Assembly: GCA_963715055.1 (NCBI GenBank)
Contig: CAVQRB010000005.1
Location: forward strand, 1-64,000
Length of the DNA: 64,000 bases
Source: CAVQRB01 sp963715055
Lineage (GTDB): Bacteria > Pseudomonadota > Alphaproteobacteria > Rhodobacterales > Rhodobacteraceae
Reading direction: 5' to 3'
Shown here: in pieces, positions 8,486 through 18,043 of the stretch
Layout: every line of letters starts with the position of its first letter
Numbering within the stretch: the first letter of the stretch is position 1
Notes under the pieces: generated by a model
The model's input: the letters and a program-made list of their open reading frames with translations, nothing else
Databases searched by the model: none
Told to the model about the DNA's origin: nothing
Made by a program: the position numbers and the translations under genes

Positions 8486-9316
8486 ATGCTCGACAGCGCA
8501 GACGATATACACCCTCTCTTTCATGGTGCGCCGAAGTCCACTGAATTTCGCAAGCTGCGCAAGCGGATCGTGCGCTCGGTGCGCGAGGCGGTCGACCAGT
8601 ACGGCATGATCGAACCAGGCGCACGCTGGCTCGTCTGCCTGTCAGGCGGCAAGGACAGCTACACGCTGCTCGCCATCCTCCATGAATTGAAGTGGCGCGG
8701 CCTCTTGCCCGTAGAGCTTCTCGCCTGCAATCTCGATCAGGGTCAGCCCGGATTTCCCGCGACGGTGCTGCCGGAGTTCCTCGCCCGCATGGGCGTGCCG
8801 CACCGGATCGAGTATCAGGACACCTATTCCGTAGTCATGGACAAGATACCACAAGGCCGTACCTTCTGCGCGCTCTGTTCGCGGTTGCGTCGCGGGCATC
8901 TCTACCGAATCGCGCGCGAGGAAGGGTGCAGCGCCGTCGTGCTTGGTCATCACAGGGACGACATACTCGAAACGTTCTTCATGAACCTCTTTCACGGCGG
9001 CAGGCTCGCGACAATGCCGCCCAAGCTCGTCAACGAAGAAGGCGATCTCTTCGTGTACCGGCCCCTGGCCCATGTCGCCGAGGCGGATTGCGAAAGGTTC
9101 TCCACCGCAATGCGCTATCCGATCATTCCCTGCGACCTCTGCGGCAGCCAGGACGGGCTTCAGCGCCAGCAGGTCAAAGCCATTCTCGACGGATGGGAGA
9201 AGAACAGTCCCGGGCGCAGGCAGGTGATGTTCCGCGCGCTCATGAACGCGCGACCCTCGCATCTTCTGGATCCCGGCCTATTCGACTTCCGGGGGCTCTC
9301 CCGAGGCCAAGCCTAG
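8486..9316 (+). CDS. ttcA: tRNA 2-thiocytidine(32) synthetase TtcA
   Basis: This 276-residue ATP pyrophosphatase has the PP-loop CLSGGKDSYTLL near residues 50-61. The cluster-binding motifs CALCSRLRRG (two Cys) and CDLCGSQDG (two Cys) also fit TtcA, as does LGHHRDDILETFFMNLFHGG. It adenylates C32 of certain tRNAs and replaces the C2 oxygen with sulfur using a [4Fe-4S] cluster. An AGGA box lies about 9 bases before the ATG. The gene is divergent from the lipoprotein at 7859-8386. Confidence 0.96.
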   Translation: MLDSADDIHPLFHGAPKSTEFRKLRKRIVRSVREAVDQYGMIEPGARWLVCLSGGKDSYTLLAILHELKWRGLLPVELLACNLDQGQPGFPATVLPEFLARMGVPHRIEYQDTYSVVMDKIPQGRTFCALCSRLRRGHLYRIAREEGCSAVVLGHHRDDILETFFMNLFHGGRLATMPPKLVNEEGDLFVYRPLAHVAEADCERFSTAMRYPIIPCDLCGSQDGLQRQQVKAILDGWEKNSPGRRQVMFRALMNARPSHLLDPGLFDFRGLSRGQA

Positions 9317-9429
9317 GTTTTTTGTCAATTGGTCGAAAGATTCTCGCTTCCGTTAACCTTGCCATCACCGATTTGCCTCTAGTCTCGCCCTGCGTCCACA
9401 CGTCGCCAGAGCGGTCCGAGGGAAAAGAC

Positions 9430-10984
9430 ATGAAATCTGCCTTGATTGAACGTTGCGCGAGCCTTCGTCGGTCGATGGCGCGCACCCTGACGAGCGCGCC
9501 GGCCCTCGCCTGCCTGCCGGCCATCTGCCTCGGGGCATACTGGTCCTTCGGAGAATTGGGGCTGATGCTCTGCGCCATCGGTTTTCCCCTAATCTATGTT
9601 CTTACAGGCGGCGAGCGCTTTTCGGAAGGCCAAGGGCAGGCGTCCCTCGCCGCGGGCCCCGGTCTGGTCACGCGGGACACATTCGAGCGTCTCTTGGAGA
9701 CGCGTTTCGAGACAGCAAGAGATGCCGGAACCTGCGCTGCCATTTTCGTTATCGAGATCGACGAACACGAGAATTTCGCAGAGCGGTATGGTCTCGCCGC
9801 CACCGATGAAATCGTCTCGCGAATCGGACAGCGCATAAAAGCGGTGATGCGAAGCGACGATGCCGTTTGCCAGATCGGCGATTTCAGGTTTGCGGTCTGC
9901 ATGTCTCCGGTAAGGCATCTGGATCTCGAGGTTTGTATTCAGTTGGCTGGCCGGATCCAGACGGCCGCGGAAGAACCGCTGTCGCTTGACGGGTTGTCGT
10001 TTTTCGCAACCGTTTCGGTGGGGTTCTGTCAGAACAACCGCGCAAGCAGGCTCGATTATCGTGCGTGGATCGAAGCAGGCTCGACGGCGCTGCGCGATGC
10101 GCGCATGAGCGGTCCCGGTGCGATCCGGGCTTACTCCGAGGAAATGCGCCTCCGCACGGAAACGCGCGCCGAACTGCGGGACGATGTGATAGCGGCTCTG
10201 GAAAAGGGTCAGATCCAACCCTGGTTCCAGCCGCAGATATCGACGGACACAGGCATGGTTTCGGGATTCGAGGCGCTTGCGCGCTGGACGCATCCCAAAC
10301 GCGGTATGGTGCCACCGTCCGAGTTTCTGCCCGCCATCGAGGCCGCAGGCCTCCTGGAACGGCTGGCCGAAGTGATGCTGTACCACTCTTTCACCGCCCT
10401 GAAAGCCTGGGATGCGGCAGGTGTTCAGGTCCCGCAGATCGGGGTCAATTTTGCAGGTCCCGAGTTAAAGAACCCGAGACTCATCGACAAGATCCAATGG
10501 GAGTTGGACCGGTTCGGACTGACGCCGGAACGGCTCGCGGTCGAGATCCTCGAAACCGTCGTCGCGGACGCGCCGGATGACACGATCACGCGTAACATCA
10601 ACGGCCTCGGGGGCTTGGGATGCAGCATCGATCTTGATGACTTCGGGACCGGGCATGCGTCGATTGCTTCCATCCGCCGCTTTTCCGTAAGCCGCATCAA
10701 GATTGACCGTTCCTTCGTAATGAAGTCGGATCGCGATGCCGAGCAGCAGCGCATGGTCAGCGCAATTCTGACCATGGCGGATCGCCTCGGGGTCGATACC
10801 CTCGCCGAGGGTGTCGAAACGGTCGGAGAACACGCTCTGCTTGCTCAACTCGGATGCAACCATGTGCAGGGCTTTGGCATCGGGAAACCCATGCCTTTCG
10901 ATCAGACCATAGACTGGATCCGGGCCCACAACGCCAAACTTCAGGATGCACCCAAGATTTCTCGGCGGAAAGGCCGGGTTTTAG
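9430..10984 (+). CDS. Membrane-anchored degenerate-GGDEF/EAL protein, predicted c-di-GMP phosphodiesterase
   Basis: Two hydrophobic segments (about residues 24-55) precede a GGDEF-like domain whose signature reads QIGDFRF, so cyclase activity is unlikely. The EAL domain looks intact: FEALARW, the VNFAG Asn, the EILE Glu, LDDFGTG, KIDRSF Lys, AEGVET and the VQGFGIGKPM loop. It should hydrolyse c-di-GMP. No in-frame stop follows the domain; the frame stays open and runs straight into yidC, ending at 12951. The end given here is a TAG that would be in frame if one T of the TTTT at 10979-10982 were extra. The true 3' end is therefore uncertain. Confidence 0.8.
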
Positions 10985-11065
10985 CAAGAGGCAGGGGCAG
11001 CAAGGAAAACCTCGCGACCCGCAACTTCGGCCAGCGGCGTTTTGGCCCGAATCCGGCGATTCCGC

Positions 11066-11094
11066 TTGACCTTTGTGCCTGCACTCTGTTGAAC
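11066..11094 (+). promoter_or_regulatory. yidC: Weak candidate promoter of yidC
   Basis: TTGACC (11066-11071) and TTGAAC (11089-11094) are 17 bp apart, upstream of the yidC start at 11131. The -35 is good and the -10 poor. It lies in the stretch between the EAL domain and yidC, which supports independent transcription of yidC despite the open frame. Confidence 0.35.
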
Positions 11095-11130
11095 CCACGC
11101 TGGTACAAAACAGATCAGGTGGCAGTCCAG

Positions 11131-12951
11131 ATGGACGATCAGAACAAGAACCTTCTTCTTGCAACGGCGCTCAGCTTTCTAGTCATCCTGACGTGGTTCA
11201 TCCTTTTTCCACCGCCGGAACCGGAACCTAGGCAAACGGACGTAGTCGAGCAATCCGACGCCGGCACGACCGCCCCGACGGTCCCGGCCGGCGACGCAAC
11301 CGACTCGGCAACGCCACTGCAAGCCGATTTAGACGCGACCGCAACCTCTATCGAGAGCGCACCGCGCGTATCCATCGATACGCCAAGGTTGCAGGGGTCC
11401 ATTTCGCTGATCGGCGGACGAATCGATGACCTCAAGCTGAAGGACTATCGGACATCGTTGAGCGAAGGCGCACCCATCGTCACGATGCTCTCACCGCAGG
11501 GTACCAATGACGCCTATTACGCATTCCAGGGCTGGGCGGCCGGTGCAGGGATCGACGCAAGCGCCGTACCTGGCCCGGACACGGTCTGGTCGGCCACAGG
11601 CGCGGGACAACTCACGGCCGACACACCCGTCACATTGACGTGGGACAACGGCGCCGGACAGGTCTTTACCCGGATGATTGCCGTGGACGACAGCTACATG
11701 TTCTCGCTGACGCAGTCCGTGAGAAACGACGGCGAGGCTGCCGTTACGGTAGCGCCCTACGGGATGATCGTGCAACACACGGAACCTGACGATCTGGAGA
11801 ACTTCTTCATCCTCCATGAAGGGGCGGTGGCGATTGCCGATGGCGAACTCATCGAGACCGACTGGAGCGAGATTGCAGAAGCTCCGTTGAACCCCACATG
11901 GGGTCGCCAGGCCATCGTGAACGAAAACGTGACTTCCGGCTGGATCGGATTCACGGATCACTTCTGGCAGGCGATCCTGATCCCGGGCGAAGGCGAGATC
12001 TTCGAGCAGGCGCTGACCTATGATGCCCGTTCGGAGATTTATCGCGCCGTGACCCGCATGCCCGCACAGACCGTGGCAGCCGGCGGCAGTGCCACGATGA
12101 CCACCAAATTCTTCGCCGGTGCCAAGGAATGGGCAACCCTGCGGGCCTATGAATCGCAGGGCGTCTCGAAGTTCATCGACAGTATCGACTGGGGCTGGTT
12201 CTTCTTCCTGACCAAACCGATCTTCTGGCTGCTGCACAATCTCAACAACCTGATCGGCAACATGGGTTGGGCCATCATCGGCCTCACGCTGATCATCAAG
12301 GCGATACTCTTCCCGCTGGCCTACAAATCCTACGTCTCGATGGCCAAGATGAAGGAACTGCAGCCGCAGATGGAAAAGCTCAAGGCGGACTCCGGAGACG
12401 ACCGGCAGAAGTTGCAACAGGGCATGATGGAGCTCTACAAACGGGAAAAGGTGAACCCCGCGGCCGGGTGCCTGCCGATCCTCCTCCAGATCCCGATTTT
12501 CTTCTCGCTCTACAAGGTGATATTCGTCACGATCGAATTGCGCCACGCGCATTTCTTCGGCCCCTTCCAGGACCTCAGCGCGCCAGATCCGACCTCGCTG
12601 ATGAACCTCTTCGGCCTGCTGCCCTTCGCCGCGCCGGAACCGGGCTCGCTGCTGGCGCTGATCTTCATCGGCATCCTGCCGCTTCTGCTCGGGATTTCGA
12701 TGTGGCTGCAACAGAAACTGAACCCGGCACCCACCGATCCAACGCAGCAGATGATATTTGCCTGGATGCCTTGGGTCTTCATGTTCATGCTCGGCGGCTT
12801 CGCCAGCGGCCTCGTGGTCTACTGGATCGCGAACAACACGATCACCTTTACGCAGCAGTATCTGATCATGCGCAGCCAGGGCTATAAGCCGGATGTCTTT
12901 GGCAACATCAAAGGCGGCTTGTCCCGGAAGACGAAGTCCGAAAAGAAATGA
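11131..12951 (+). CDS. yidC: Membrane protein insertase YidC
   Basis: This 606-residue protein starts MDDQNKNLLLATALSFLVI, the normal YidC N-terminal membrane segment, with AGGTGG 8 bases before the ATG. A large periplasmic beta domain covers about residues 30-340. The conserved 60KD_IMP core follows, with WGWFFFLTKPIF, IIKAILFPLAYKSY, the cytoplasmic KMKELQPQMEKLK coiled region, GCLPILLQIPIFFSLYKV and the last helices. It inserts and folds inner-membrane proteins with or without SecYEG. It stands alone here, not next to yidD. Its stop overlaps the MOSC gene (ATGA). Confidence 0.97.
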   Translation: MDDQNKNLLLATALSFLVILTWFILFPPPEPEPRQTDVVEQSDAGTTAPTVPAGDATDSATPLQADLDATATSIESAPRVSIDTPRLQGSISLIGGRIDDLKLKDYRTSLSEGAPIVTMLSPQGTNDAYYAFQGWAAGAGIDASAVPGPDTVWSATGAGQLTADTPVTLTWDNGAGQVFTRMIAVDDSYMFSLTQSVRNDGEAAVTVAPYGMIVQHTEPDDLENFFILHEGAVAIADGELIETDWSEIAEAPLNPTWGRQAIVNENVTSGWIGFTDHFWQAILIPGEGEIFEQALTYDARSEIYRAVTRMPAQTVAAGGSATMTTKFFAGAKEWATLRAYESQGVSKFIDSIDWGWFFFLTKPIFWLLHNLNNLIGNMGWAIIGLTLIIKAILFPLAYKSYVSMAKMKELQPQMEKLKADSGDDRQKLQQGMMELYKREKVNPAAGCLPILLQIPIFFSLYKVIFVTIELRHAHFFGPFQDLSAPDPTSLMNLFGLLPFAAPEPGSLLALIFIGILPLLLGISMWLQQKLNPAPTDPTQQMIFAWMPWVFMFMLGGFASGLVVYWIANNTITFTQQYLIMRSQGYKPDVFGNIKGGLSRKTKSEKK

Positions 12952-13688
12952 CGAGGCTGGACCGCATCCTGCGTTATCCTCTCAAGAGCCATAGCCGGGA
13001 AGCACTTGCCTCCGTCGTCCTGGAAGCGGGCACCTCGATGCCCTGGGATCGCATCTGGGCCGTGGCCCATGACGCGGCGAAGATCGACCCCGGAAAATGG
13101 GCTCCTTGTGTGCACTTCAGCCGGGTAACGAAGGCGCCAGCGCTTATGGCCATAACCTCCCGGCTCGACGAAGAGACCGAAACGCTCACCCTGTCGCATC
13201 CGGACCGTCCCGATCTGACTTTTCGCCCGGACAGCGAGGAGCAAAGGTTGATTGATTGGATCATGCCGCTCGTGCCTCAGAACCGCGCGCTTCCGACGCG
13301 TATCGTTCGCCTCGAGGGTCGGGGGTTCACCGACAGCGATTTTCCCTCCGTGACCCTGTGCAACATGGCCACTCATCGCGCGGTGGAGGAAAAGGCCGGT
13401 CAGCCGCTCTCCATCCACAGGTGGCGTGGCAACCTCTGGTTCGACAATCAGAACGCCTGGTCCGAACGCGACTGGATCGGCAAGGACCTTGCCATCGGTG
13501 CCTGCATCCTGCGGCCCCGCGAACAGACCGAGCGGTGCCTTGCCACGACCACCAACCCTGACAACGGGGTCAGGGATATCGACGTGCTGGGCCTGCTCGA
13601 CGGTTTCGGCCATCGCGATTTCAGCGTGCGCGCTGAAGTTATTAGAGGCGGCGAGATCGCTGTCGGCGATCCGGTGGTGCTCATATGA
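12948..13688 (+). CDS. MOSC-domain protein (mARC/YiiM-like)
   Basis: This 246-residue protein starts with a MOSC_N beta-barrel (RILRYPLKSHSREAL) and continues with a MOSC domain. The domain has the FPSVTLCN, RWRGNLWFDN and ERCLATTTNP blocks; the single conserved Cys in ERCLATT is the likely ligand of a molybdenum cofactor or a sulfur carrier. The family includes mARC-type reductases of N-hydroxylated compounds, but the substrate here is unknown. It is translationally coupled by 4-base overlaps to yidC upstream and engB downstream. Confidence 0.88.
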   Translation: MTRLDRILRYPLKSHSREALASVVLEAGTSMPWDRIWAVAHDAAKIDPGKWAPCVHFSRVTKAPALMAITSRLDEETETLTLSHPDRPDLTFRPDSEEQRLIDWIMPLVPQNRALPTRIVRLEGRGFTDSDFPSVTLCNMATHRAVEEKAGQPLSIHRWRGNLWFDNQNAWSERDWIGKDLAIGACILRPREQTERCLATTTNPDNGVRDIDVLGLLDGFGHRDFSVRAEVIRGGEIAVGDPVVLI

Positions 13689-14338
13689 CCGCCCTTCCCT
13701 TTCCCGTCGCAGAGGAGCCTGACGCAGAGATCGCGGAAGCCGGTCGCATGCTCTTTGCCGGTGGCACCGAGTTCGTCAAGGGCGTGGTCGCCATGTCCGG
13801 ATTGCCGGCGTCCGACCGCCTGGAAGTGTGCTTTGCAGGGCGTTCGAACGTGGGGAAATCATCGCTGATCAATGCGCTCACGGGACGCAAGGGGTTGGCG
13901 CGGGCGTCCAATACGCCGGGTCGGACACAGGAAATCAACTTCTTTGCGACAGGCGAAAACCACTATCTTGTCGACCTGCCCGGCTACGGCTTCGCCAATG
14001 CGCCCACCGCGGTCGTCGCGAAATGGCAGGCTCTTCTGAAGCAATACCTGTCAGGCCGGCAGTCGCTGCGGCGCGCCTTCGTCCTCATCGACGCACGTCA
14101 TGGCGTCAAGAAGGTGGACGACGAGATCCTGAGCCTGCTCGACGGCGCGGCGGTCACCTTTCAGGCGGTGCTCACCAAGGCCGACAAGGTAAAGGAAGCC
14201 GACCGCGCGCGCATCCTCGATCAGGTCCGCACAGCCCTCGCCAAACACCCGGCGGCTTTCCCCGAAATCGTGGTGACGTCCAGCGAAAAGGGCTGGGGTA
14301 TTCCGACGCTCAGGTCCATAATCGCCGAACTGGAATAG
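13685..14338 (+). CDS. engB: Ribosome biogenesis GTPase EngB (YihA/YsxC)
   Basis: This 217-residue TRAFAC GTPase has G1 GRSNVGKSSLIN, the switch block ASNTPGRTQEINFF, G3 DLPGYGFA, G4 TKAD and G5 TSSEKG in order. The length is normal for the family. EngB assists late assembly of the 50S subunit and is generally essential. It overlaps the MOSC gene by 4 bases and is followed after 57 bp by argB, so it is probably part of a yidC-MOSC-engB-argB transcript. Confidence 0.97.
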   Translation: MTALPFPVAEEPDAEIAEAGRMLFAGGTEFVKGVVAMSGLPASDRLEVCFAGRSNVGKSSLINALTGRKGLARASNTPGRTQEINFFATGENHYLVDLPGYGFANAPTAVVAKWQALLKQYLSGRQSLRRAFVLIDARHGVKKVDDEILSLLDGAAVTFQAVLTKADKVKEADRARILDQVRTALAKHPAAFPEIVVTSSEKGWGIPTLRSIIAELE

Positions 14339-14395
14339 CTGCGCCTTGCACGAGAGCCGCCGGCCCCCCATAACCCCATTGGAAACGGCCCTGAC

Positions 14396-15259
14396 ATGAA
14401 GATCCAAGATATGAACCGCGACTGGATAGCCACGGCGAGCACACTCAACAAGGCCCTGCCCTATCTGCAACGCTATGCCGATGCGACCGTCGTCATCAAG
14501 CTCGGCGGCCATGCCATGGGCAGCGACGAGGCGATGGAAGAATTCGCCCGCGATGTCGTGCTGATGCGGCAGGTGGGGGTGAACCCGGTCGTCGTGCACG
14601 GCGGCGGTCCGATGATCAACGCGATGCTCGACAAGCTTAAGATCAAGTCGGATTTCGTGAAGGGCAAGCGCGTCACCGATGCGGCCACGATGGAAGTGGT
14701 GGAGATGGTGCTGAGCGGTGTCGTGAACAAGCGCATCGTACAGGCGATCAACAGCCAGGGCGGGCGGGCGATCGGGCTTTCAGGCAAGGATGCCAATCTG
14801 ATCACCTGCACCCAGACGGATCCGGACCTCGGCCTCGTCGGCACGCCGGATGTGATCAACCCGCAGATCCTGCGCGATCTGACGGAAAAGGAATATATTC
14901 CCGTCATCGCGCCGCTGGGCTACGGGCGCAATGGCGAGACCTTCAACATCAACGGCGATACGGCGGCAGGCGCGATTGCTGCTGCGCTCAAGGCGGACCG
15001 GTTGCTGTTGTTGACCGATGTCGTCGGGGTCAAGAACGCAGAAGGCGATGTCGTGACCGAATTGAGCGCAAGCCAGATCCGGCAGATGACCGAGGATGGC
15101 GTAATTGCGGGCGGTATGATCCCCAAGACCGAAACGGCGCTCGACGCCATCGAAGGCGGCGTGCGGGCGGCGGTCATTCTGGACGGACGCGCACCCAATG
15201 CCTGTCTCTTGGAGCTTTTCACCGAGCATGGGGCCGGGTCGATCATCCGCAAGGGCTGA
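14396..15259 (+). CDS. argB: Acetylglutamate kinase
   Basis: This 287-residue amino-acid kinase phosphorylates N-acetylglutamate in arginine synthesis. Key blocks are VVIKLGGHAMG, VVVHGGGPMINAML, GKRVTDAATMEVVEMVLSG, the FNINGDTAAGAIAAAL substrate site and LTDVVGVKN. The start at 14396 is taken, though ATG 14411 (MNRDWIATA) matches relatives equally well. The next arg genes are not in the window, so arginine genes are dispersed, as is usual in alphaproteobacteria. Confidence 0.96.
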   Translation: MKIQDMNRDWIATASTLNKALPYLQRYADATVVIKLGGHAMGSDEAMEEFARDVVLMRQVGVNPVVVHGGGPMINAMLDKLKIKSDFVKGKRVTDAATMEVVEMVLSGVVNKRIVQAINSQGGRAIGLSGKDANLITCTQTDPDLGLVGTPDVINPQILRDLTEKEYIPVIAPLGYGRNGETFNINGDTAAGAIAAALKADRLLLLTDVVGVKNAEGDVVTELSASQIRQMTEDGVIAGGMIPKTETALDAIEGGVRAAVILDGRAPNACLLELFTEHGAGSIIRKG

Positions 15260-15315
15260 CGCAGATGTGTCAAGCTGCCGCTTGTGCAGCCGCGGGGGTG
15301 GATTAGGTTAGGCGC

Positions 15316-16110
15316 ATGGAGAACGAAGCCGTCATTCGCCTCGCAGTCTTTCTGACGCTTTTCGCGGTACTCGCCGCACTGGAGGCGCTTGCGCCCCGGC
15401 GCGTGCGCCGCCAGCAACGGGCCAGCCGTTGGGTGACGAATTGGGGCATCACGCTGCTGAACACACTGACACTGCGCGCGCTCGCCTTCGCGCTGCCTCT
15501 GCTGGCAGTCGGAGCGGCGCTCGACGCCTCGGCCCAGGGCTGGGGTCTATTCAATGCCCTCGACTGGCCGCTCTGGATCGAGGTGATCCTTGTGGTGCTG
15601 ATCCTCGATTTCGCGATCTGGCTGCAACATCTCGTCACCCACAAGGTACCGGTCCTGTGGCGGCTACACCGGGTGCATCATGCGGATGTGGACATGGACG
15701 TGACCACAGCAATTCGCTTTCATCCGGTGGAGATTGCCCTGTCGATGCTGCTGAAGATCGGGCTGGTCTATCTGCTCGGCCCTGCTGCCATCGCGGTTGT
15801 TGTCTTCGAGATCCTGCTGAATGGCACGGCGATGTTCAATCATTCCAATCTGCGCCTCCCGCTCTGGCTCGATGCGGGCCTGCGCAGGGTGCTTGTGACC
15901 CCGGACATGCACCGCGTGCACCATTCGGTTCATCGTTCGGAGCATGACAGCAATTACGGCTTCTCGCTCTCGATCTGGGACAGGCTCTTTGGCACCTATA
16001 TCGCACAGCCTGCCAAGGGGCATGACGACATGACGGTTGGTCTTGAGTGGCAAGACGACCGCCCGAGCCGCCTTGGCTGGTCGCTCGCCCTGCCCTTCGG
16101 CCGCAAGTGA
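15316..16110 (+). CDS. Sterol desaturase / fatty acid hydroxylase family membrane protein
   Basis: This 264-residue protein has three to four membrane segments in the first half. The di-iron histidine signature is spread over three blocks: HLVTHKVPVLWRLHRVHHAD, FNHSNLRLP and HRVHHSVHRSEHDSNYG. Members hydroxylate or desaturate lipids with O2. The substrate here cannot be read from sequence; it could be a carotenoid, ornithine lipid or hopanoid-type lipid. The stop codon overlaps the GTG start of the next gene. Confidence 0.85.
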   Translation: MENEAVIRLAVFLTLFAVLAALEALAPRRVRRQQRASRWVTNWGITLLNTLTLRALAFALPLLAVGAALDASAQGWGLFNALDWPLWIEVILVVLILDFAIWLQHLVTHKVPVLWRLHRVHHADVDMDVTTAIRFHPVEIALSMLLKIGLVYLLGPAAIAVVVFEILLNGTAMFNHSNLRLPLWLDAGLRRVLVTPDMHRVHHSVHRSEHDSNYGFSLSIWDRLFGTYIAQPAKGHDDMTVGLEWQDDRPSRLGWSLALPFGRK

Positions 16111-16763
16111 GGGTCACGCAGATCGAGGCGGAAGCAGAAGGCAGCGGGCTTGCGGTCCTCGGCGGCTTTCATCCCGAACCCGGCGACGACGCGCCCGATG
16201 GATGCCGCACGCTTTTGTTGTTGGGCCCCGGTGAGCCCGGTTTCTGGACCCGTTTCACCGCGAGCCCCGAGTGGCAGGATGGCCAAAGCGACCCGATGGA
16301 CCGCTGGTCGCGGCGCGTCATCGACGATCTGGCGTCGCGCCTCGACGCCACTGCGCTCTATCCCTTCGGCCCGCCGCCCTACCTTCCCTTCTTCCGCTGG
16401 GCCAAGCGAACGGGGCGGATCCATGCCTCCCCGATCCGGCTGCTGGTCCATGACACGGCCGGGCTCTTCGTCTCGTTCCGGGGCGCGCTGGCACTTGTCG
16501 ACCGGATCGACCTTCCCGAGGCACAGGTATCGCCATGCGTGAGCTGCGCCTCGAGACCCTGTCTCACGGCCTGCCCCGTCGCGGCATTCGATGGAAAAAG
16601 CTATGACGTACCGGCCTGCAAGGCGTACCTTGACACCGGAGCGGGGGAGGAGTGCATGACCACGGGCTGCAGAGCGCGCCGGGCCTGCCCGATTTCCGCG
16701 ACCTATCTGCGGCTGCCCCGGCAATCCGCCTATCACATGGCTATTTTCAAAGGACGAACCTGA
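16107..16763 (+). CDS. Ferredoxin-like iron-sulfur protein (QueG C-terminal-like)
   Basis: The GTG at 16107 overlaps the preceding stop and gives 218 residues; an ATG-like start further upstream (16047) would run far into the neighbour. The C-terminal third holds two Cys clusters: CVSCASRPCLTACP, then CKAYL with CMTTGCRARRACPIS. These could bind one or two [4Fe-4S] clusters, as in the ferredoxin part of epoxyqueuosine reductase. The N-terminal part has no recognised domain. It ends TGA overlapping the next ATG. Role unknown; electron transfer is inferred. Confidence 0.75.
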   Translation: MRVTQIEAEAEGSGLAVLGGFHPEPGDDAPDGCRTLLLLGPGEPGFWTRFTASPEWQDGQSDPMDRWSRRVIDDLASRLDATALYPFGPPPYLPFFRWAKRTGRIHASPIRLLVHDTAGLFVSFRGALALVDRIDLPEAQVSPCVSCASRPCLTACPVAAFDGKSYDVPACKAYLDTGAGEECMTTGCRARRACPISATYLRLPRQSAYHMAIFKGRT

Positions 16764-17257
16764 TGCGCCGACTGATCCTGATGCGGCACGCGAAGTCAGA
16801 CTGGAACGTCCCCGACCTGCGGGATCACGACAGACCGCTCAACGCGCGGGGCCTGCGCGCCGCCAGCGATATGGGCGACTGGCTGCGCGCGACGGGATAC
16901 CTTCCCGACCAGGTGCTCTGCTCGACCGCGCAGCGCACGCAGGAGACGCTGGCAGGACTGCGCCTCGACGCGCAGGTCCCTGTCGTCCTGACCCGTGGCT
17001 TGTATCTCGCTGAGGCCGAAGCAATGCTGCGGGTGCTCCGCGAAGCCACTGGGCAGTCTGTCCTGATGCTGGGTCACAACGGCGGCATCGGCGAGATGGC
17101 GCAGCGTCTGCTGCCGGAGCCGTTCGATCATCCGCGGTTCGAGGATTATCCCACATGCGCCACGCTGGTCTGCGACTTCGATGCGGAAAGCTGGAATGAC
17201 ATCGGCTGGCACGAAGGCCAGCCGATCGATTTTACCGTTCCGAAGGATCTGGAGTGA
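16763..17257 (+). CDS. SixA-type histidine phosphatase
   Basis: This 164-residue phosphatase has the N-terminal LILMRHAKSDW (RH signature), DRPLNARG, the second Arg in CSTAQRTQETL and the second His in LGHNGGIGEMA. This is the complete catalytic set of the branch-1 histidine phosphatase fold. Short SixA-like members dephosphorylate phosphohistidine on signalling proteins, but the target here is unknown. The start overlaps the ferredoxin-like stop by one base. It converges on bztD with a 3-bp gap. Confidence 0.88.
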   Translation: MRRLILMRHAKSDWNVPDLRDHDRPLNARGLRAASDMGDWLRATGYLPDQVLCSTAQRTQETLAGLRLDAQVPVVLTRGLYLAEAEAMLRVLREATGQSVLMLGHNGGIGEMAQRLLPEPFDHPRFEDYPTCATLVCDFDAESWNDIGWHEGQPIDFTVPKDLE

Positions 17258-17260
17258 GGA

Positions 17261-18031
17261 TCAGTGTCCGAGGATCTGGCTCAGGAAGAGCTGGGTCCGC
17301 GGCGACTGCGGGTTATTGAAGAAGGCTTCCGGCTCGTTTTGCTCCACGATCTGACCGGCATCCATGAAGATCACACGGTTCGCGACCTGACGGGCAAAGC
17401 CCATTTCGTGCGTCACGCAGAGCATGGTCATGCCTTCCTCGGCCAGTTCGATCATCGTATCGAGCACTTCCTTGATCATCTCCGGGTCGAGCGCCGAGGT
17501 CGGCTCGTCAAAGAGCATGATCCGAGGCTTCATGCAGAGCGACCGGGCGATCGCCACCCGCTGCTGCTGACCCCCCGACAACTGGCCCGGATACTTGAGG
17601 GCCTGATCGGGGATCTTGACCTTCTCGAGGAAGTGCATGGCCGTCTCTTCGGCCTGCTTCTTGGGGATCTTGCGGACCCAGATCGGAGCCAGCGTGCAGT
17701 TCTCAAGAATGCTCAGATGCGGAAAGAGATTGAAGTGCTGGAAGCACATGCCGACCTCGGAGCGGATCTTGTCGATGTTCTTGAGGTCCGAGGACAACAG
17801 CGTGCCATCGACGGTGATCGACCCCTTCTGGTGTTCCTCCAGCGCGTTGATGCAGCGGATCAGCGTCGATTTCCCCGAGCCGGACGGCCCGCAGATGACG
17901 ATCCGCTCACCGCGATAGACCGTGAGGTCGATGTCGCGCAGCACATGGAAAGCGCCATACCATTTGTTCATCTTGACGATGTCGATGGCAACCTCGTCCG
18001 AGATTTCCATTTTCGGTGCTTGTTCAGCCAT
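17261..18031 (-). CDS. bztD: Glutamate/glutamine/aspartate/asparagine ABC transporter, ATPase
   Basis: This 256-residue polar amino acid ATPase has Walker A GPSGSGKSTLIRC, signature LSGGQQQRVAIARSL, Walker B IMLFDEPTSALDP and the H loop CVTHEMGFA. Its closest named relatives are BztD and AapP. It drives import through the permease pair encoded immediately upstream (12-bp gap to bztC). It is the last gene of the bztABCD operon. Confidence 0.95.
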   Translation of the reverse strand: MAEQAPKMEISDEVAIDIVKMNKWYGAFHVLRDIDLTVYRGERIVICGPSGSGKSTLIRCINALEEHQKGSITVDGTLLSSDLKNIDKIRSEVGMCFQHFNLFPHLSILENCTLAPIWVRKIPKKQAEETAMHFLEKVKIPDQALKYPGQLSGGQQQRVAIARSLCMKPRIMLFDEPTSALDPEMIKEVLDTMIELAEEGMTMLCVTHEMGFARQVANRVIFMDAGQIVEQNEPEAFFNNPQSPRTQLFLSQILGH

Positions 18032-18043
18032 GATCTGGCCTCC

